From Methylotenera_A sp044222005 (GTDB taxonomy: Bacteria > Pseudomonadota > Gammaproteobacteria > Burkholderiales > Methylophilaceae), in contig JBGANY010000001.1 in NCBI GenBank assembly GCA_044222005.1, positions 124,001-188,000 on the forward strand: 64,000 nucleotides of DNA, in the 5' to 3' direction. This document shows, piece by piece, positions 25,002 to 34,236 of this stretch. A program made the position numbers and the translations under genes. Within the stretch, counting starts at the first letter, position 1. Every line of letters begins with the position of its first letter. The notes beneath the pieces were generated by a model. The model was not told the origin of the DNA. It saw only the letters and a program-made list of their open reading frames with translations, and made no database searches.

Positions 25002-26339
25002 ATGCTCGAGACTAATATTAAATCTACGGATTTAAAGCTTACGCAAAGCTCTTATTACGCCGCCAGCGCGAATGAGCAGCCTGCTTACCCCAAGCTGCAA
25101 GGCGATATCGAGGCTGATGTATGCGTGGTGGGCGGCGGTTTTGCGGGATTGTCTGCGGCGATTGAACTGGCAGACCGTGGTTATTCTGTGGTGGTGCTGG
25201 AAGCCAATCATATCGGCTTTGGTGCGAGCGGACGCAATGGCGGGCAGATTATTGCCGGCCTGGCTTGCGAACAGAACGTGATTGAAAATGCACTTGGTTT
25301 TGAAGCGGCAAAGCAAGTGTGGGGTATGACGCTGGAAGCACTGGATCTAGTGCGCGAGCGTGTAAAGCGCTTTGATATCCAATGCGATTTGACTGATGGT
25401 TTTCTTGGCGTTTCGGTAGGTGAGCGCAAAGGTAAAAAGCTGCGTAAGTGGTTCGATGGCATGGCGCAAAAGTACCATTACGACAGCGATGCAACGTGGA
25501 TTGAACCCGCGCACCTGCGTAGCTGGATTGATAGCCCGCGTTATTTTAATGGCTTCTACGATAAGCGTTCCGGGCATCTGCATCCGCTGAATTACTGCTT
25601 GGGCTTGGCAAAAGGCGCGGCCAGTCTGGGTGTGCGCATCTTTCAGCATTCGTCTGTGAATACGATGCAGCAAGGTGAGACAGTAACTTTGCATTCAGAA
25701 ACTGGCAATGTAAAAGCCAAATTTGTGGTGCTGGCAGGCAATATGTATTTGCCTGAAGTATCGCCAAAATTAGCCCCTGATTTGGCCCGACGCATCATGC
25801 CTGTGGGAACCTATATTGTAGGCACAGAGCCGATTGATCCAAAACTTGCAGCAAAACTTATTCCTACTAACGCAGCGGTGTGCGACTCCAATTTCGTACT
25901 GGATTATTTTAGATTTTCGGCCAGATCTTCATCCAATGAGCCGCGCCTGATATTTGGCGGCCGCGTGAGCTATAGCGCCATGACGCCGCATAACCTGACA
26001 GCCAGCATGCAGGCACGCATGGCTACAGCATTTCCGCAATTAAAAGATACCAAAGTTGAATATACCTGGGGCGGTTTTGTTGATATCACCATGAACCGCG
26101 CGCCGGATTTTGGCCGCATTGCAGATAACATTTACTACTTACAGGGGTTTTCAGGCCACGGTGTGGCGCTTACCGGCCTGGCGGGCAAGCTGGTAGCGGA
26201 GGCGATTTCTGGCCAAGCTGAACGTTTGGATTTGATCGCGCAAATCAGGCACCATGATTTTCCTGGTGGCAAATTATTGCGAACACCCGCGTTGGTGCTG
26301 GGCATGGCGTGGTATCAGTTGCGTGATGCCTTAGGCTAA
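25002..26339 (+). CDS. puuB: Gamma-glutamylputrescine oxidase
   Basis: This FAD oxidoreductase converts gamma-glutamylputrescine to gamma-glutamyl-gamma-aminobutyraldehyde, with H2O2 and ammonia. It has 445 residues. The ATG at 25002 gives the family start, while the longer frame to 24960 runs inside speB. The DAO fold shows CVVGGGFAGLSAAIELADRG, GFGASGRNGGQII, IMPVGTYIVGTEPI and, at the end, GFSGHGVALTGLAGKLVAEAI. It forms an operon with speB. Its 3' end overlaps the convergent mocR gene by 9 bp. Confidence 0.9.
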   Translation: MLETNIKSTDLKLTQSSYYAASANEQPAYPKLQGDIEADVCVVGGGFAGLSAAIELADRGYSVVVLEANHIGFGASGRNGGQIIAGLACEQNVIENALGFEAAKQVWGMTLEALDLVRERVKRFDIQCDLTDGFLGVSVGERKGKKLRKWFDGMAQKYHYDSDATWIEPAHLRSWIDSPRYFNGFYDKRSGHLHPLNYCLGLAKGAASLGVRIFQHSSVNTMQQGETVTLHSETGNVKAKFVVLAGNMYLPEVSPKLAPDLARRIMPVGTYIVGTEPIDPKLAAKLIPTNAAVCDSNFVLDYFRFSARSSSNEPRLIFGGRVSYSAMTPHNLTASMQARMATAFPQLKDTKVEYTWGGFVDITMNRAPDFGRIADNIYYLQGFSGHGVALTGLAGKLVAEAISGQAERLDLIAQIRHHDFPGGKLLRTPALVLGMAWYQLRDALG

Positions 26340-27872
26340 TGCCTGTTTTCTCAAAGATTCCTGTATCACATTAGCTAGTATATTGCCGTAATGTATGATG
26401 TGCTCTGTTGCGGCGTAGGCGTAACCAATAATCAAACCTTTTTCGCACTTTTCGCCTACGCAGTAGTTTGAGAGCGGATACACCCGTAAGCCTTGTTGAG
26501 CAGCCATTTTAGCAACATACACGTCGTCAATATTTGAGTTGAATTCCACCACCAGATGCAGCCCAGAATCAACAGGTGAAAGTCGTGCGCCAGCATTTGC
26601 CACCGGTGCCAGTGCGGCCTGCAACAAACGGCGTCTTTCACCATAAGTTTGGCGCATGCGCCGGATATGGCTGGCAAAATGGCCTTCTTCAATAAAATCG
26701 GCCAATGCCGCCTGAATCATCACCTGCCCGGGACGTTGCAGTTCGTAAAGGCCGTTTTTGAACGGAGCTACCAGTTGCGGCGGTATCACCATGTAGCCGA
26801 GGCGGATGCCCGGGTACATCACCTTTGAAAATGTGCCCAGATACAGCACGCGGCCGTCCTGATCCATGCCTTGCAGTGACGAGATGGGGCGACCTTCAAA
26901 GCGAAACTCGCTATCATAGTCATCTTCAATAATCCATGCGCTCTGATTCTGCGCGTAATCCAGCAGTAGCCGGCGGCGGCCATAGCTCATGACCATGCCT
27001 TTAGGGTACTGATGCGACGGCGTGGTGTAAATCAATCTCGGCTTCACACGAAAATCCTGTGTGGTGGGGGCCATGCCTTCGTTGTCTACAGCAACCGGAT
27101 GCAGTTGCAGGCCGTTCGCTTCCAGTACGCGCCGTGCTGCCCAATAGCAGGGGTTTTCTACCCAGGCACAGTCATTGTGGTCGGTAAGCAAATGTGCGCA
27201 TAAGTCAATGGATTGCTGGGTGCCAGAGGTAATCAGCACTTGATCTACCTTCAGGTTTACCGCGCGCGATACGCGCAAATAATCGGCAATGGCTTGCCGT
27301 AATGGCAGATAGCCACCGTTATGGCTACTGTCTAGCAGGGCTGGGTCTGGCGTGCGCCACTGACGATTGAGCAAACGCCGCCAGAGCTCGAACGGAAATT
27401 TGGAATAATCATCCGCGCCCGGCGTAAATGGCTGTACCTCATGGTTACTAGGGCGATTGCTTGGATGATCGCTTGAATGGTCACTTGGATGATAATTTTG
27501 TGTGCTGGACGCAATCAGGCCGCGCCTGGAAAGCCCGATATCACCCTCAGGGTTGGGCGGGTTTATCACATTTGGATTTTTTGAGAATTCATCAGGCTGA
27601 TTGTAGGCAACGTAGGTGCCGCTACCCGTCTTGGCCGCTACATAGCCTTCGTCCAGCAATTGGTCGAAAGCCGCCAACACAGTGTTGCGGGACATGCCTA
27701 AATCGGTCGCGAGATTGCGCGTGGAAGGTAATCGGCAGCCCGATGGCAATACTTGCTCTGTAATGGCGCGGCGGATAGCTTCGTACACACGTCGGTGGTT
27801 GGGCATGCGGGCGGGAAATTTGCTCTGGCTAAGCTGCGTTAATAACCATTCAGAGAGAACAGGCTGTTTCAT
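26331..27872 (-). CDS. MocR-family regulator (GntR helix-turn-helix plus aminotransferase-like domain)
   Basis: This is a transcription factor of 513 residues. A winged helix-turn-helix covers about 22-88 (RVYEAIRRAITEQVLPSGCRLPSTRNLATDLGMSRNTVLAAFDQL). A linker with a tandem tetrapeptide repeat follows (about 127-150). Then comes a fold-type I aminotransferase domain with the PLP lysine in YLGTFSKVMYPGIRLGY and AWIIEDDYDSEFRF. Such proteins (GabR, PdxR, TauR) sense PLP plus an amino compound and bind direct repeats. It is divergent from puuD with a direct-repeat site 24 bp before its own start, which fits autorepression and activation of puuD. The effector, possibly GABA or putrescine, is inference. 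Confidence 0.9.
   Translation of the reverse strand: MKQPVLSEWLLTQLSQSKFPARMPNHRRVYEAIRRAITEQVLPSGCRLPSTRNLATDLGMSRNTVLAAFDQLLDEGYVAAKTGSGTYVAYNQPDEFSKNPNVINPPNPEGDIGLSRRGLIASSTQNYHPSDHSSDHPSNRPSNHEVQPFTPGADDYSKFPFELWRRLLNRQWRTPDPALLDSSHNGGYLPLRQAIADYLRVSRAVNLKVDQVLITSGTQQSIDLCAHLLTDHNDCAWVENPCYWAARRVLEANGLQLHPVAVDNEGMAPTTQDFRVKPRLIYTTPSHQYPKGMVMSYGRRRLLLDYAQNQSAWIIEDDYDSEFRFEGRPISSLQGMDQDGRVLYLGTFSKVMYPGIRLGYMVIPPQLVAPFKNGLYELQRPGQVMIQAALADFIEEGHFASHIRRMRQTYGERRRLLQAALAPVANAGARLSPVDSGLHLVVEFNSNIDDVYVAKMAAQQGLRVYPLSNYCVGEKCEKGLIIGYAYAATEHIIHYGNILANVIQESLRKQALA
27441..27488 (-). repeat. Tandem 12-bp repeat in the MocR linker
   Basis: Four 12-bp units encode, in gene direction, P-S-D-H, S-S-D-H, P-S-N-R and P-S-N-H between the DNA-binding and aminotransferase-like domains. 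Such slippage-prone repeats can change linker length in steps of four residues. Confidence 0.6.
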
Positions 27873-27892
27873 CAGGCGGTATTGTTTTTCTA

Positions 27893-27930
27893 AAGTGGTT
27901 CTAATTAAATAACTTAAATGGCTCTTGTGG
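27893..27930 (+). promoter_or_regulatory. Candidate MocR operator between mocR and puuD
   Basis: TGGTTCTAA (27896-27904) and TGGCTCTTG (27919-27927) repeat directly with 23 bp start to start. The site lies 24 bp before the mocR start codon and 115 bp before puuD, and points towards puuD. TATACT at 27952-27957 is a plausible -10 element for puuD. Two TGGTAT hexamers (27928 and 27990) in the same region are the complement of the ATACCA repeats known for Bacillus GabR, but their spacing differs. Confidence 0.65.
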
Positions 27931-28041
27931 TATTACCAATTAAAGGCATAGTATACTTGTAACCGAATTGTTGCAATCCTTGAAAATAGTGGTATAACGG
28001 GCATTGAAGGCATATTGATAGGGTTGTCGAGTAGTAAGGCG

Positions 28042-28812
28042 ATGAAGAAACCTGTGCACAGAAAACCAGTAGTATTGCTGCCAGCTGACGTGAAACAGCT
28101 AGGCGCACATCCCTTTCATGCGGTCGGGCAAAAATATATTCTGGCGGTGGCGGAAGCGGCAGGAGCCTTGCCTCTGCTGGTTCCTGCGGTCAGCGACCAT
28201 ATTGAGCTGGAGGAGTTGCTGGCGATGGCGGATGGTGTTTTGCTGACAGGCTCAGTGTCCAATCTGCATCCCTCGCATTTTGGCCAGGAGGTACATGACC
28301 CATCGCTGCCGCTGGATTCCGCGCGCGATGCGCTCACGCTGAAACTGATACACGCGACGATTGACGCAGGTATTCCGCTGTTGGCCATTTGCCGCGGCTT
28401 TCAGGAGTTGAATGTGGCGTTCGGTGGCAGTCTGCACCAAGCTGTGCATAAAGTTACTGGTCTGAATGATCATCGCGAGGCGGATGATACGCCCATAGAA
28501 GCGCAATATTCGCCAGCACACCCAGTTAGCCTGGTGGCCAATGGACAACTGGCGTCGATAGTGGGCAGCAATCAAATGAATGTGAATTCGATTCACGGCC
28601 AAGGTATTGATAGGCTGGGGGCAGGGTTGACGGTGGAAGCGTATGCACCGGATGGCCTGATAGAAGCTTTGCATGTGGATGGTGCGTGCTCTTTTGCTTT
28701 AGGCGTGCAATGGCATCCGGAGTGGAAGGTGATGGAGAACCCGCAATATTTGGCGATTTTCAGGGCGTTCGGCGAGGCTTGCCGGAATCGGATGAATGCT
28801 CAAATTAACTGA
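28042..28812 (+). CDS. puuD: Gamma-glutamyl-GABA hydrolase
   Basis: This enzyme releases GABA and glutamate from gamma-glutamyl-GABA. It has 256 residues from the ATG at 28042. A TTG at 28015 would add nine residues without family support. The class I glutamine-amidotransferase-like fold shows the nucleophile in AICRGFQELNVAFGGSLHQ, NSIHGQGIDRLG, and the catalytic His-x-Glu in VQWHPEWKV. It is the first gene of a run of ten in the same direction (puuD to the glnT-type gene). Confidence 0.92.
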   Translation: MKKPVHRKPVVLLPADVKQLGAHPFHAVGQKYILAVAEAAGALPLLVPAVSDHIELEELLAMADGVLLTGSVSNLHPSHFGQEVHDPSLPLDSARDALTLKLIHATIDAGIPLLAICRGFQELNVAFGGSLHQAVHKVTGLNDHREADDTPIEAQYSPAHPVSLVANGQLASIVGSNQMNVNSIHGQGIDRLGAGLTVEAYAPDGLIEALHVDGACSFALGVQWHPEWKVMENPQYLAIFRAFGEACRNRMNAQIN

Positions 28813-28868
28813 CGAACAATATGTAACATGGATTCAAATTTATTTATAAAAAGAAGTTGGGGAAAAAA

Positions 28869-30239
28869 ATGCATGAACGTAAAAATTTTGATCTTGCAGC
28901 AATGGATCGCTGGCTGACCGAGAATAATGTCACGGAAATAGAATGCCTGGTACCCGATTTGACTGGCGTCGCGCGCGGCAAGATTTTGCCGCGCGAGAAG
29001 TTTTCTACCGAACGTGCCATGCGCTTGCCGGAGGCCGTATTGGGCGTGACTGTGACGGGTGAGTCGCCGGAAGGCCATGAAGGCTATGACCGGGTGATGG
29101 GTTTTACCGATAAAGACATGGTGCTATTGCCGGATCCCGTGACCCTGAGGTTGGTTCCCTGGGCAGTTGACCCCACCGCACAAGTGATTATGGATTGCGT
29201 CGGCCATGATGGGAAACTGATTGATTTTGCACCCAGAAACGTATTGCGCCGGGTCACGGATTTATACAAGGATCTAGGCTGGACGCCCATCGTGGCACCC
29301 GAGCTGGAGTTTTATCTGCTGGCACGCAATACCGATCCGGATCTGCCGCTGACACCCCCTGTCGGCAGGAGCGGCCGCAAGGAAACCAGCCGCCAGCTTT
29401 ACAGCATTGATGCGGTAAACGAGTTTGACCCATTGTTTGAGGATATTTACGACTACTGTGAAATCATGGGGCTGGAACTGGATACACTGATTCATGAATT
29501 CGGCGCTGGCCAGATGGAAATCAATTTCCTGCATGATGAACCCATGGTGCTGGCGGATAAGGCTTTCTTCTTCAAGCGCACATTGCGAGAGGTGGCCATG
29601 CGGCATGATATGTATGCCACGTTTATGGCAAAACCCATGGAACATGAGCCGGGTTCAGCCATGCATATTCATCAGAGCGTGATTGATACCAAAACTGGAC
29701 AGAATATTTTCAGCAAGCCGGATGGCGAGGCTTCGCCGCTTTTTTATCATTACATTGCTGGCTTGCAGAAGTACCTGCCGGCCGCCATGGCCTTGCTTGC
29801 GCCCTATGTGAACTCATATCGCCGCATCGTGCGCAATGGCGCAGCGCCGATCAATATTGAATGGGGCTATGACAACCGTACGGTGGGCATCCGGGTGCCG
29901 ATTTCCGATCCTTCCGCGCGTCGTCTTGAGAATCGCGTTGTGGGCGCGGATGCAAACCCCTATCTGGCGATGGCGGTCACATTGGCCTGCGGCTATCTGG
30001 GCATCAAGGAAAAGCTAAAGCCGACAGAAGTCACCACCGGCAGCGCCTACGCCCATGATTACCAGTTGCCGCGAGGCTTGTCGGAAGCGTTGCGCGAACT
30101 GGAAGATGCAACAGCATTGCATGAAGTGCTGGGCAAAAATTTTATTGATGTGTACCTGGCTGTGAAAGAAACCGAGCATGATGAATTTATGCGCGTGATC
30201 AGCCCGTGGGAGCGAGAGCATTTGCTCATGCATGTGTAA
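28869..30239 (+). CDS. puuA: Gamma-glutamylputrescine synthetase
   Basis: This glutamine-synthetase-fold ligase joins glutamate to putrescine with ATP. It has 456 residues from the ATG at 28869, preceded by GGGG. A TTG 12 bp earlier is less likely. Motifs: substrate loop near ECLVPDLTGVARGKILP, ATP/metal residues in APELEFYLL and HEFGAGQMEINFLHD, EHEPGSAMHIHQS, and NSYRRIVRNGAAPINIEWGYDNRTVGIRVP. It lies 57 bp after puuD and 42 bp before spuC. The Puu-type motif set and neighbours distinguish it from the GlnT-type paralogue at 40293. Confidence 0.9.
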   Translation: MHERKNFDLAAMDRWLTENNVTEIECLVPDLTGVARGKILPREKFSTERAMRLPEAVLGVTVTGESPEGHEGYDRVMGFTDKDMVLLPDPVTLRLVPWAVDPTAQVIMDCVGHDGKLIDFAPRNVLRRVTDLYKDLGWTPIVAPELEFYLLARNTDPDLPLTPPVGRSGRKETSRQLYSIDAVNEFDPLFEDIYDYCEIMGLELDTLIHEFGAGQMEINFLHDEPMVLADKAFFFKRTLREVAMRHDMYATFMAKPMEHEPGSAMHIHQSVIDTKTGQNIFSKPDGEASPLFYHYIAGLQKYLPAAMALLAPYVNSYRRIVRNGAAPINIEWGYDNRTVGIRVPISDPSARRLENRVVGADANPYLAMAVTLACGYLGIKEKLKPTEVTTGSAYAHDYQLPRGLSEALRELEDATALHEVLGKNFIDVYLAVKETEHDEFMRVISPWEREHLLMHV

Positions 30240-30280
30240 ATTGCTCAGGCTGGGCCACCAAATAACGAATTGAGAACGAC

Positions 30281-31651
30281 ATGACCATTACTAAAGATAT
30301 TCAAGCCATAGATTCCGCGCACTACATGCACCCTTTTACCGATCACAAAAGCCTTGCGGCCAAGGGTGCACGCATCATTACCAAAGCCGAGGGCGTGTAC
30401 ATCTGGGATTCGGAAGGCGCGAAAATATTTGATGCGATGTCGGGGCTGTGGTGCGTGAATGCCGGCTACGGTCGCAAAGCCCTGGTGGACGCGGCTGCCA
30501 AACAGATGCTGGAATTGCCTTATTACAACAGTTTTTTTCAAACCACCAATGTGCCCGCGGTGAAGCTGGCAGAAAAAATCGTTCAGCTGGCAGGTGACAA
30601 CTATAGCCATGTGTTCTTCAGCAGTTCAGGCTCGGAGTCAAACGATACCAATTTGCGCATGGTGCGTCATTACTGGACGACTCTGGGCCAGCCGGAACGT
30701 ACCGTCATCATCAGCCGTAACAATGCATATCATGGCTCAACCGTGGCGGGCGCTTCTCTTGGCGGCATGGGCGGCATGCATGCGCAGGGCGGCCTGCCGA
30801 TTCCGGGTATTGTGCACATTGAGCAGCCGTACCATTACGGCCTGGCGCCGGATGAAGATCGAGACGCCTTTGGAATAAGAGCGGCTTCGTGGCTGGAAGA
30901 TAAAATCCTGGAAATCGGGGCGGATAAAGTCGCCGCTTTTATTGGCGAGCCGGTGCAGGGTGCAGGCGGCGTGATTATTCCACCCAAAACATACTGGCCG
31001 GAAATCCAGAGAATATGTGACAAGTACGGCATTCTGCTGATTTGCGATGAAGTAATTTGTGGCTTCGGCCGGCTTGGCAAATGGTTCGGTTCGCAATTGC
31101 TGGGTGCCAAGCCCGACTTGATGACGTTTGCCAAAGGGGTGACTTCAGGCTATATCCCGCTTGGCGGCGTGGTGGTAGGTAAGCGCGTGGCCGATGTGCT
31201 GATTGATAAAGGCGGCGAGTTCAACCATGGCTATACCTACTCCGGCCATCCGGTCGCTTGTGCTGTGGCACTGGCTAACATTGAAATTCTTGAGAGTGAA
31301 GGCCTGGTGGACAGGGTGCTGAATGAAACCGGTCCTTACCTGACCGAGAAATATGCAGAACTGGCAAAACATCCATTGGTGGGTGGTGCCGAAACTTGCG
31401 GCCTGGTGGCAGGGTTTGTGCTGATGAAGGATAAGCAAAACCACATTGCTTTTGATGAAGCACTAGAGGTTGGCATGATTTGCCGTGGACATTGTTTTGC
31501 CAACGGGTTAATCATGCGAGCCGTGGGCGACCGCATGATTATTGCGCCGCCGCTCGTGACCACCAAGGCGCAGATTGATGAAATGATTGCGCTGATTTAC
31601 AAATGTTTGGATGCGACGCAACTGGACTTAAAAACACGAGGTTTGTTGTAA
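30281..31651 (+). CDS. spuC: Putrescine--pyruvate aminotransferase
   Basis: This PLP class III enzyme transfers an amino group from putrescine to pyruvate, giving 4-aminobutanal and alanine. It has 456 residues and resembles Pseudomonas SpuC throughout: HPFTDHKSLAAKGARIITKAEGVYIWDSEG, GLWCVNAGYGR, AYHGSTVAGASLGGMGGMHAQG, the aspartate in LLICDEVICGFGR and the PLP lysine in MTFAKGVTSGYIPLGG. Together with patD it gives a second, glutamate-independent route to GABA. Diamines such as cadaverine are possible alternative substrates. Confidence 0.9.
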   Translation: MTITKDIQAIDSAHYMHPFTDHKSLAAKGARIITKAEGVYIWDSEGAKIFDAMSGLWCVNAGYGRKALVDAAAKQMLELPYYNSFFQTTNVPAVKLAEKIVQLAGDNYSHVFFSSSGSESNDTNLRMVRHYWTTLGQPERTVIISRNNAYHGSTVAGASLGGMGGMHAQGGLPIPGIVHIEQPYHYGLAPDEDRDAFGIRAASWLEDKILEIGADKVAAFIGEPVQGAGGVIIPPKTYWPEIQRICDKYGILLICDEVICGFGRLGKWFGSQLLGAKPDLMTFAKGVTSGYIPLGGVVVGKRVADVLIDKGGEFNHGYTYSGHPVACAVALANIEILESEGLVDRVLNETGPYLTEKYAELAKHPLVGGAETCGLVAGFVLMKDKQNHIAFDEALEVGMICRGHCFANGLIMRAVGDRMIIAPPLVTTKAQIDEMIALIYKCLDATQLDLKTRGLL

Positions 31652-31841
31652 GTATTTTCAGCGAAAATTTTGTTTGAATTTGCAATATGCGCCAATAAAA
31701 TTGTGGTTGTTGGCTGATACATATTGTAAGATTGCTGGCGAGCAATCGATAATGAATACGGGTGTTTCACCGCTCAAATGAATGATGTAAATTTACTGAA
31801 TAAACGTTTTTAATCACTCACCAATTGAAGGGGTAATGAAT
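31652..31841. other. Intergenic region before potF with a hairpin
   Basis: The 190-bp gap is AT-rich. It contains a 7-bp inverted repeat GATTGCT-GGCG-AGCAATC (31730-31747) without a T tract, and the AAGGGG ribosome-binding site of potF. None of the MocR-type direct repeats is present. A promoter for the transporter genes is likely but I cannot place it. Confidence 0.4.
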
Positions 31842-32999
31842 ATGAATGTATCTTTTAGCAAGCGCTGGTTAGGCTTGATTGCGTTAGTTGCTGCCGGCAT
31901 GATGCTGGTCTCGTGCGGCGATAAAACCAGCGGAGATAAAGCCAGCGAGCCAGCGAAAGTGGCCGAGGAAGAGAAAGTCCTTAACATCTACAACTGGTCA
32001 GATTATTTAGCAGAAGACACGATTCCTAACTTTGAAAAAGAAACCGGCATTAAAGTACGTTACGATGTGTTTGATAGCAACGAGATATTGCATGCAAAAA
32101 TGATTGCTAAAAACACAGGCTATGACATTGTGGTGCCTTCATCCAACTGGGGCAAAATGCAAATGGAAGGTGGTTTGCTGCAAAAACTAGATAAAAGTAA
32201 ATTACCTAATTGGAAAAACTTAGATCCTGCAGTGCTGGAGCAAATGGCCAAGCTTGATCCAGGTAATCAATACCTGGTGGACTGGCTGTGGAGCTATACC
32301 ACAGTAGGTATTAATGTGGATAAGGTCAAGGCGGCGCTGGGCGATATGCCAATGCCTGAAAATACCTGGGATTTGGTGTTTGATCCTAAATATACGTCCA
32401 AACTTAAATCATGCGGCATCTCATTTTTGGATGCGCCAACAGAAGTATTCCCCATTGCCTTACGTTATGTAGGCAAGCCGGAGTTCAGTCTGAATGCGGA
32501 TGATTACAAAGTGGCCTTTGATATGCTGATGAAAGTGCGTCCCGATATCAAACGTTTTAACTCAGGCGGCCAAATTGAAGATCTGGCCAGTGGCAATATC
32601 TGCGTAGCGCTTGGCTGGGCGGGTGATTTCAACTTGGCACGCAAACGCTCTATCGAAAACAAATCCGAGCAAAACATTGAGGCGCTGGTGACTAAAATGG
32701 GCGGCTATATGTTTATGGATACCATGGCGATTCCGGCAGATGCGCCACACCCAGGCAATGCGCATAAATTCATCAATTACATTTTAAGGCCGGAAGTGCA
32801 TGCGGGCCTCACCAATGCAGTGACTTATGCTAACCCGAATAAGGCTGCAACACCGTTTGTAAGTGAGGAAATTAAAAACAATAAAACTATTTACTTATCT
32901 GAAGAAGATATTAAAAAGTTGATTCCACCTGGCAATGTGGATAATGCAACCCGTCGTGTCCAAACGCGTTTATACACACAATTCAAAACAGGTACATAA
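31842..32999 (+). CDS. potF: Putrescine-binding periplasmic lipoprotein, PotF/SpuD type
   Basis: This is the substrate receptor of the second importer. It has 385 residues from the ATG at 31842, 8 bp after AAGGGG. Another ATG at 31836 is too close to that site. Unlike E. coli PotF it has a lipobox (MMLVSCGDK), so it is probably tethered to the membrane, followed by an Ala/Lys/Glu linker. The PotF fold begins VLNIYNWSDYLAEDTIPNFEKETGIKV, with the aromatic Trp-Ser-Asp-Tyr set that binds putrescine, and DIVVPSSNWGKMQMEGG. It is followed by potG, potH and potI. Confidence 0.92.
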   Translation: MNVSFSKRWLGLIALVAAGMMLVSCGDKTSGDKASEPAKVAEEEKVLNIYNWSDYLAEDTIPNFEKETGIKVRYDVFDSNEILHAKMIAKNTGYDIVVPSSNWGKMQMEGGLLQKLDKSKLPNWKNLDPAVLEQMAKLDPGNQYLVDWLWSYTTVGINVDKVKAALGDMPMPENTWDLVFDPKYTSKLKSCGISFLDAPTEVFPIALRYVGKPEFSLNADDYKVAFDMLMKVRPDIKRFNSGGQIEDLASGNICVALGWAGDFNLARKRSIENKSEQNIEALVTKMGGYMFMDTMAIPADAPHPGNAHKFINYILRPEVHAGLTNAVTYANPNKAATPFVSEEIKNNKTIYLSEEDIKKLIPPGNVDNATRRVQTRLYTQFKTGT

Positions 33000-33096
33000 T
33001 TATTAAAATGATTGCCTGGGTTAGCCAGTTGGCTAATCCAGGCCTTTCTGATGGTTCAATCATAATTTCTTTACAGCTACTTAATTCGGGGTCAGT

Positions 33097-34227
33097 ATGG
33101 CGACAGCACCTAAATCTCAAACTAACAGCAAACCAGCTGAAAAAGAGGTTTTGCTGAGGGTTGAAGGCATCACCAAAATCTATGATGGAACAATCAAGGC
33201 GGTAGACGATGTTTCGCTCACCGTCACAAAAGGTGAGATTTTTGGTTTGCTTGGGGGCTCTGGCTGTGGGAAATCGACCTTGTTGCGTATGCTGGCAGGT
33301 TTTGAGCAGCCTACCAAAGGCAGAATCTTTCTTGAAAATCAGGATATTACCAATATACCCTCTTATCAGCGCCCAATAAACATGATGTTCCAATCCTATG
33401 CACTTTTCCCGCATTTAAGTGTTTGGGAAAATATTGCGTTTGGCCTGAAGCGTGACCATCTGCCTAAGGATGAAATTGCAAGCCGTGTTGAGGCAATGCT
33501 GAGTCTTGCCCAGCTTAATAAATACGCCCAGCGCAAGCCGCATCAGCTATCGGGTGGCCAGCAGCAGCGCGTAGCCCTGGCACGCAGCCTGGCCAAACGC
33601 CCTAAACTGCTTTTGCTGGACGAGCCGCTTGGTGCGCTGGATAAAAAATTACGCGAGTCCACCCAGTTGGAATTGGTCAATATTATTGAAGAAGTTGGCG
33701 TGACCTGTGTGCTGGTGACGCACGACCAGGAAGAAGCCATGACCATGGCCTCGCGCATTGCGGTCATGGCTGAAGGCTATTTCCTGCAAGTGGGTGAGCC
33801 AGACGCTGTTTATGAAATGCCAAATAGCCGCCAAGTGGCTGATTTTATTGGCAATGTTAATATGTTTGAAGGCGTGATAGAAGAAGACGAGGCAGATCAC
33901 GTCACGGTCCGCTGTCCGGAATGTGTGCATTATGTAGGCCACGGCATCAGCGGACACCAGGGTCAGTCGGTAGGCGTGGCGCTAAGGCCAGAAAAAATTA
34001 TACTTTCCAAAGATAAGCCAACCGGCGAATACAACTGGTGCGAGGGTGAAGTGGTGGAAATTGTGTATTTTGGCGACCATACCACTTATCACCTTAAAAC
34101 CGGCACTGGCAAGATCGTAAAAGCGCAAGAAATGAACAATACGCGTGATTTAAGCTGTGGTCTGACATGGGGCGACCGCGCTTATATGCACTGGAATGAT
34201 TTAGCGATGGTTGTGTTGACTCAATAA
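33097..34227 (+). CDS. potG: Putrescine ABC transporter ATP-binding protein
   Basis: This is the ATPase for PotFGHI. It has 376 residues with Walker A GGSGCGKSTLLR, Q-loop FQSYALFPHLSVW, signature LSGGQQQRVALARSL, Walker B LLLDEPLGALDKK and VTHDQEEAMTMASRI. A full C-terminal TOBE_2 domain has VALRPEKIIL and VYFGDHTTYHLKTG. The gene lies 97 bp after potF and 9 bp before potH. It is clearly distinct from the ydcT product, so the two importers do not share an ATPase by gene content. Confidence 0.93.
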   Translation: MATAPKSQTNSKPAEKEVLLRVEGITKIYDGTIKAVDDVSLTVTKGEIFGLLGGSGCGKSTLLRMLAGFEQPTKGRIFLENQDITNIPSYQRPINMMFQSYALFPHLSVWENIAFGLKRDHLPKDEIASRVEAMLSLAQLNKYAQRKPHQLSGGQQQRVALARSLAKRPKLLLLDEPLGALDKKLRESTQLELVNIIEEVGVTCVLVTHDQEEAMTMASRIAVMAEGYFLQVGEPDAVYEMPNSRQVADFIGNVNMFEGVIEEDEADHVTVRCPECVHYVGHGISGHQGQSVGVALRPEKIILSKDKPTGEYNWCEGEVVEIVYFGDHTTYHLKTGTGKIVKAQEMNNTRDLSCGLTWGDRAYMHWNDLAMVVLTQ

Positions 34228-34236
34228 GGTGCTGCT

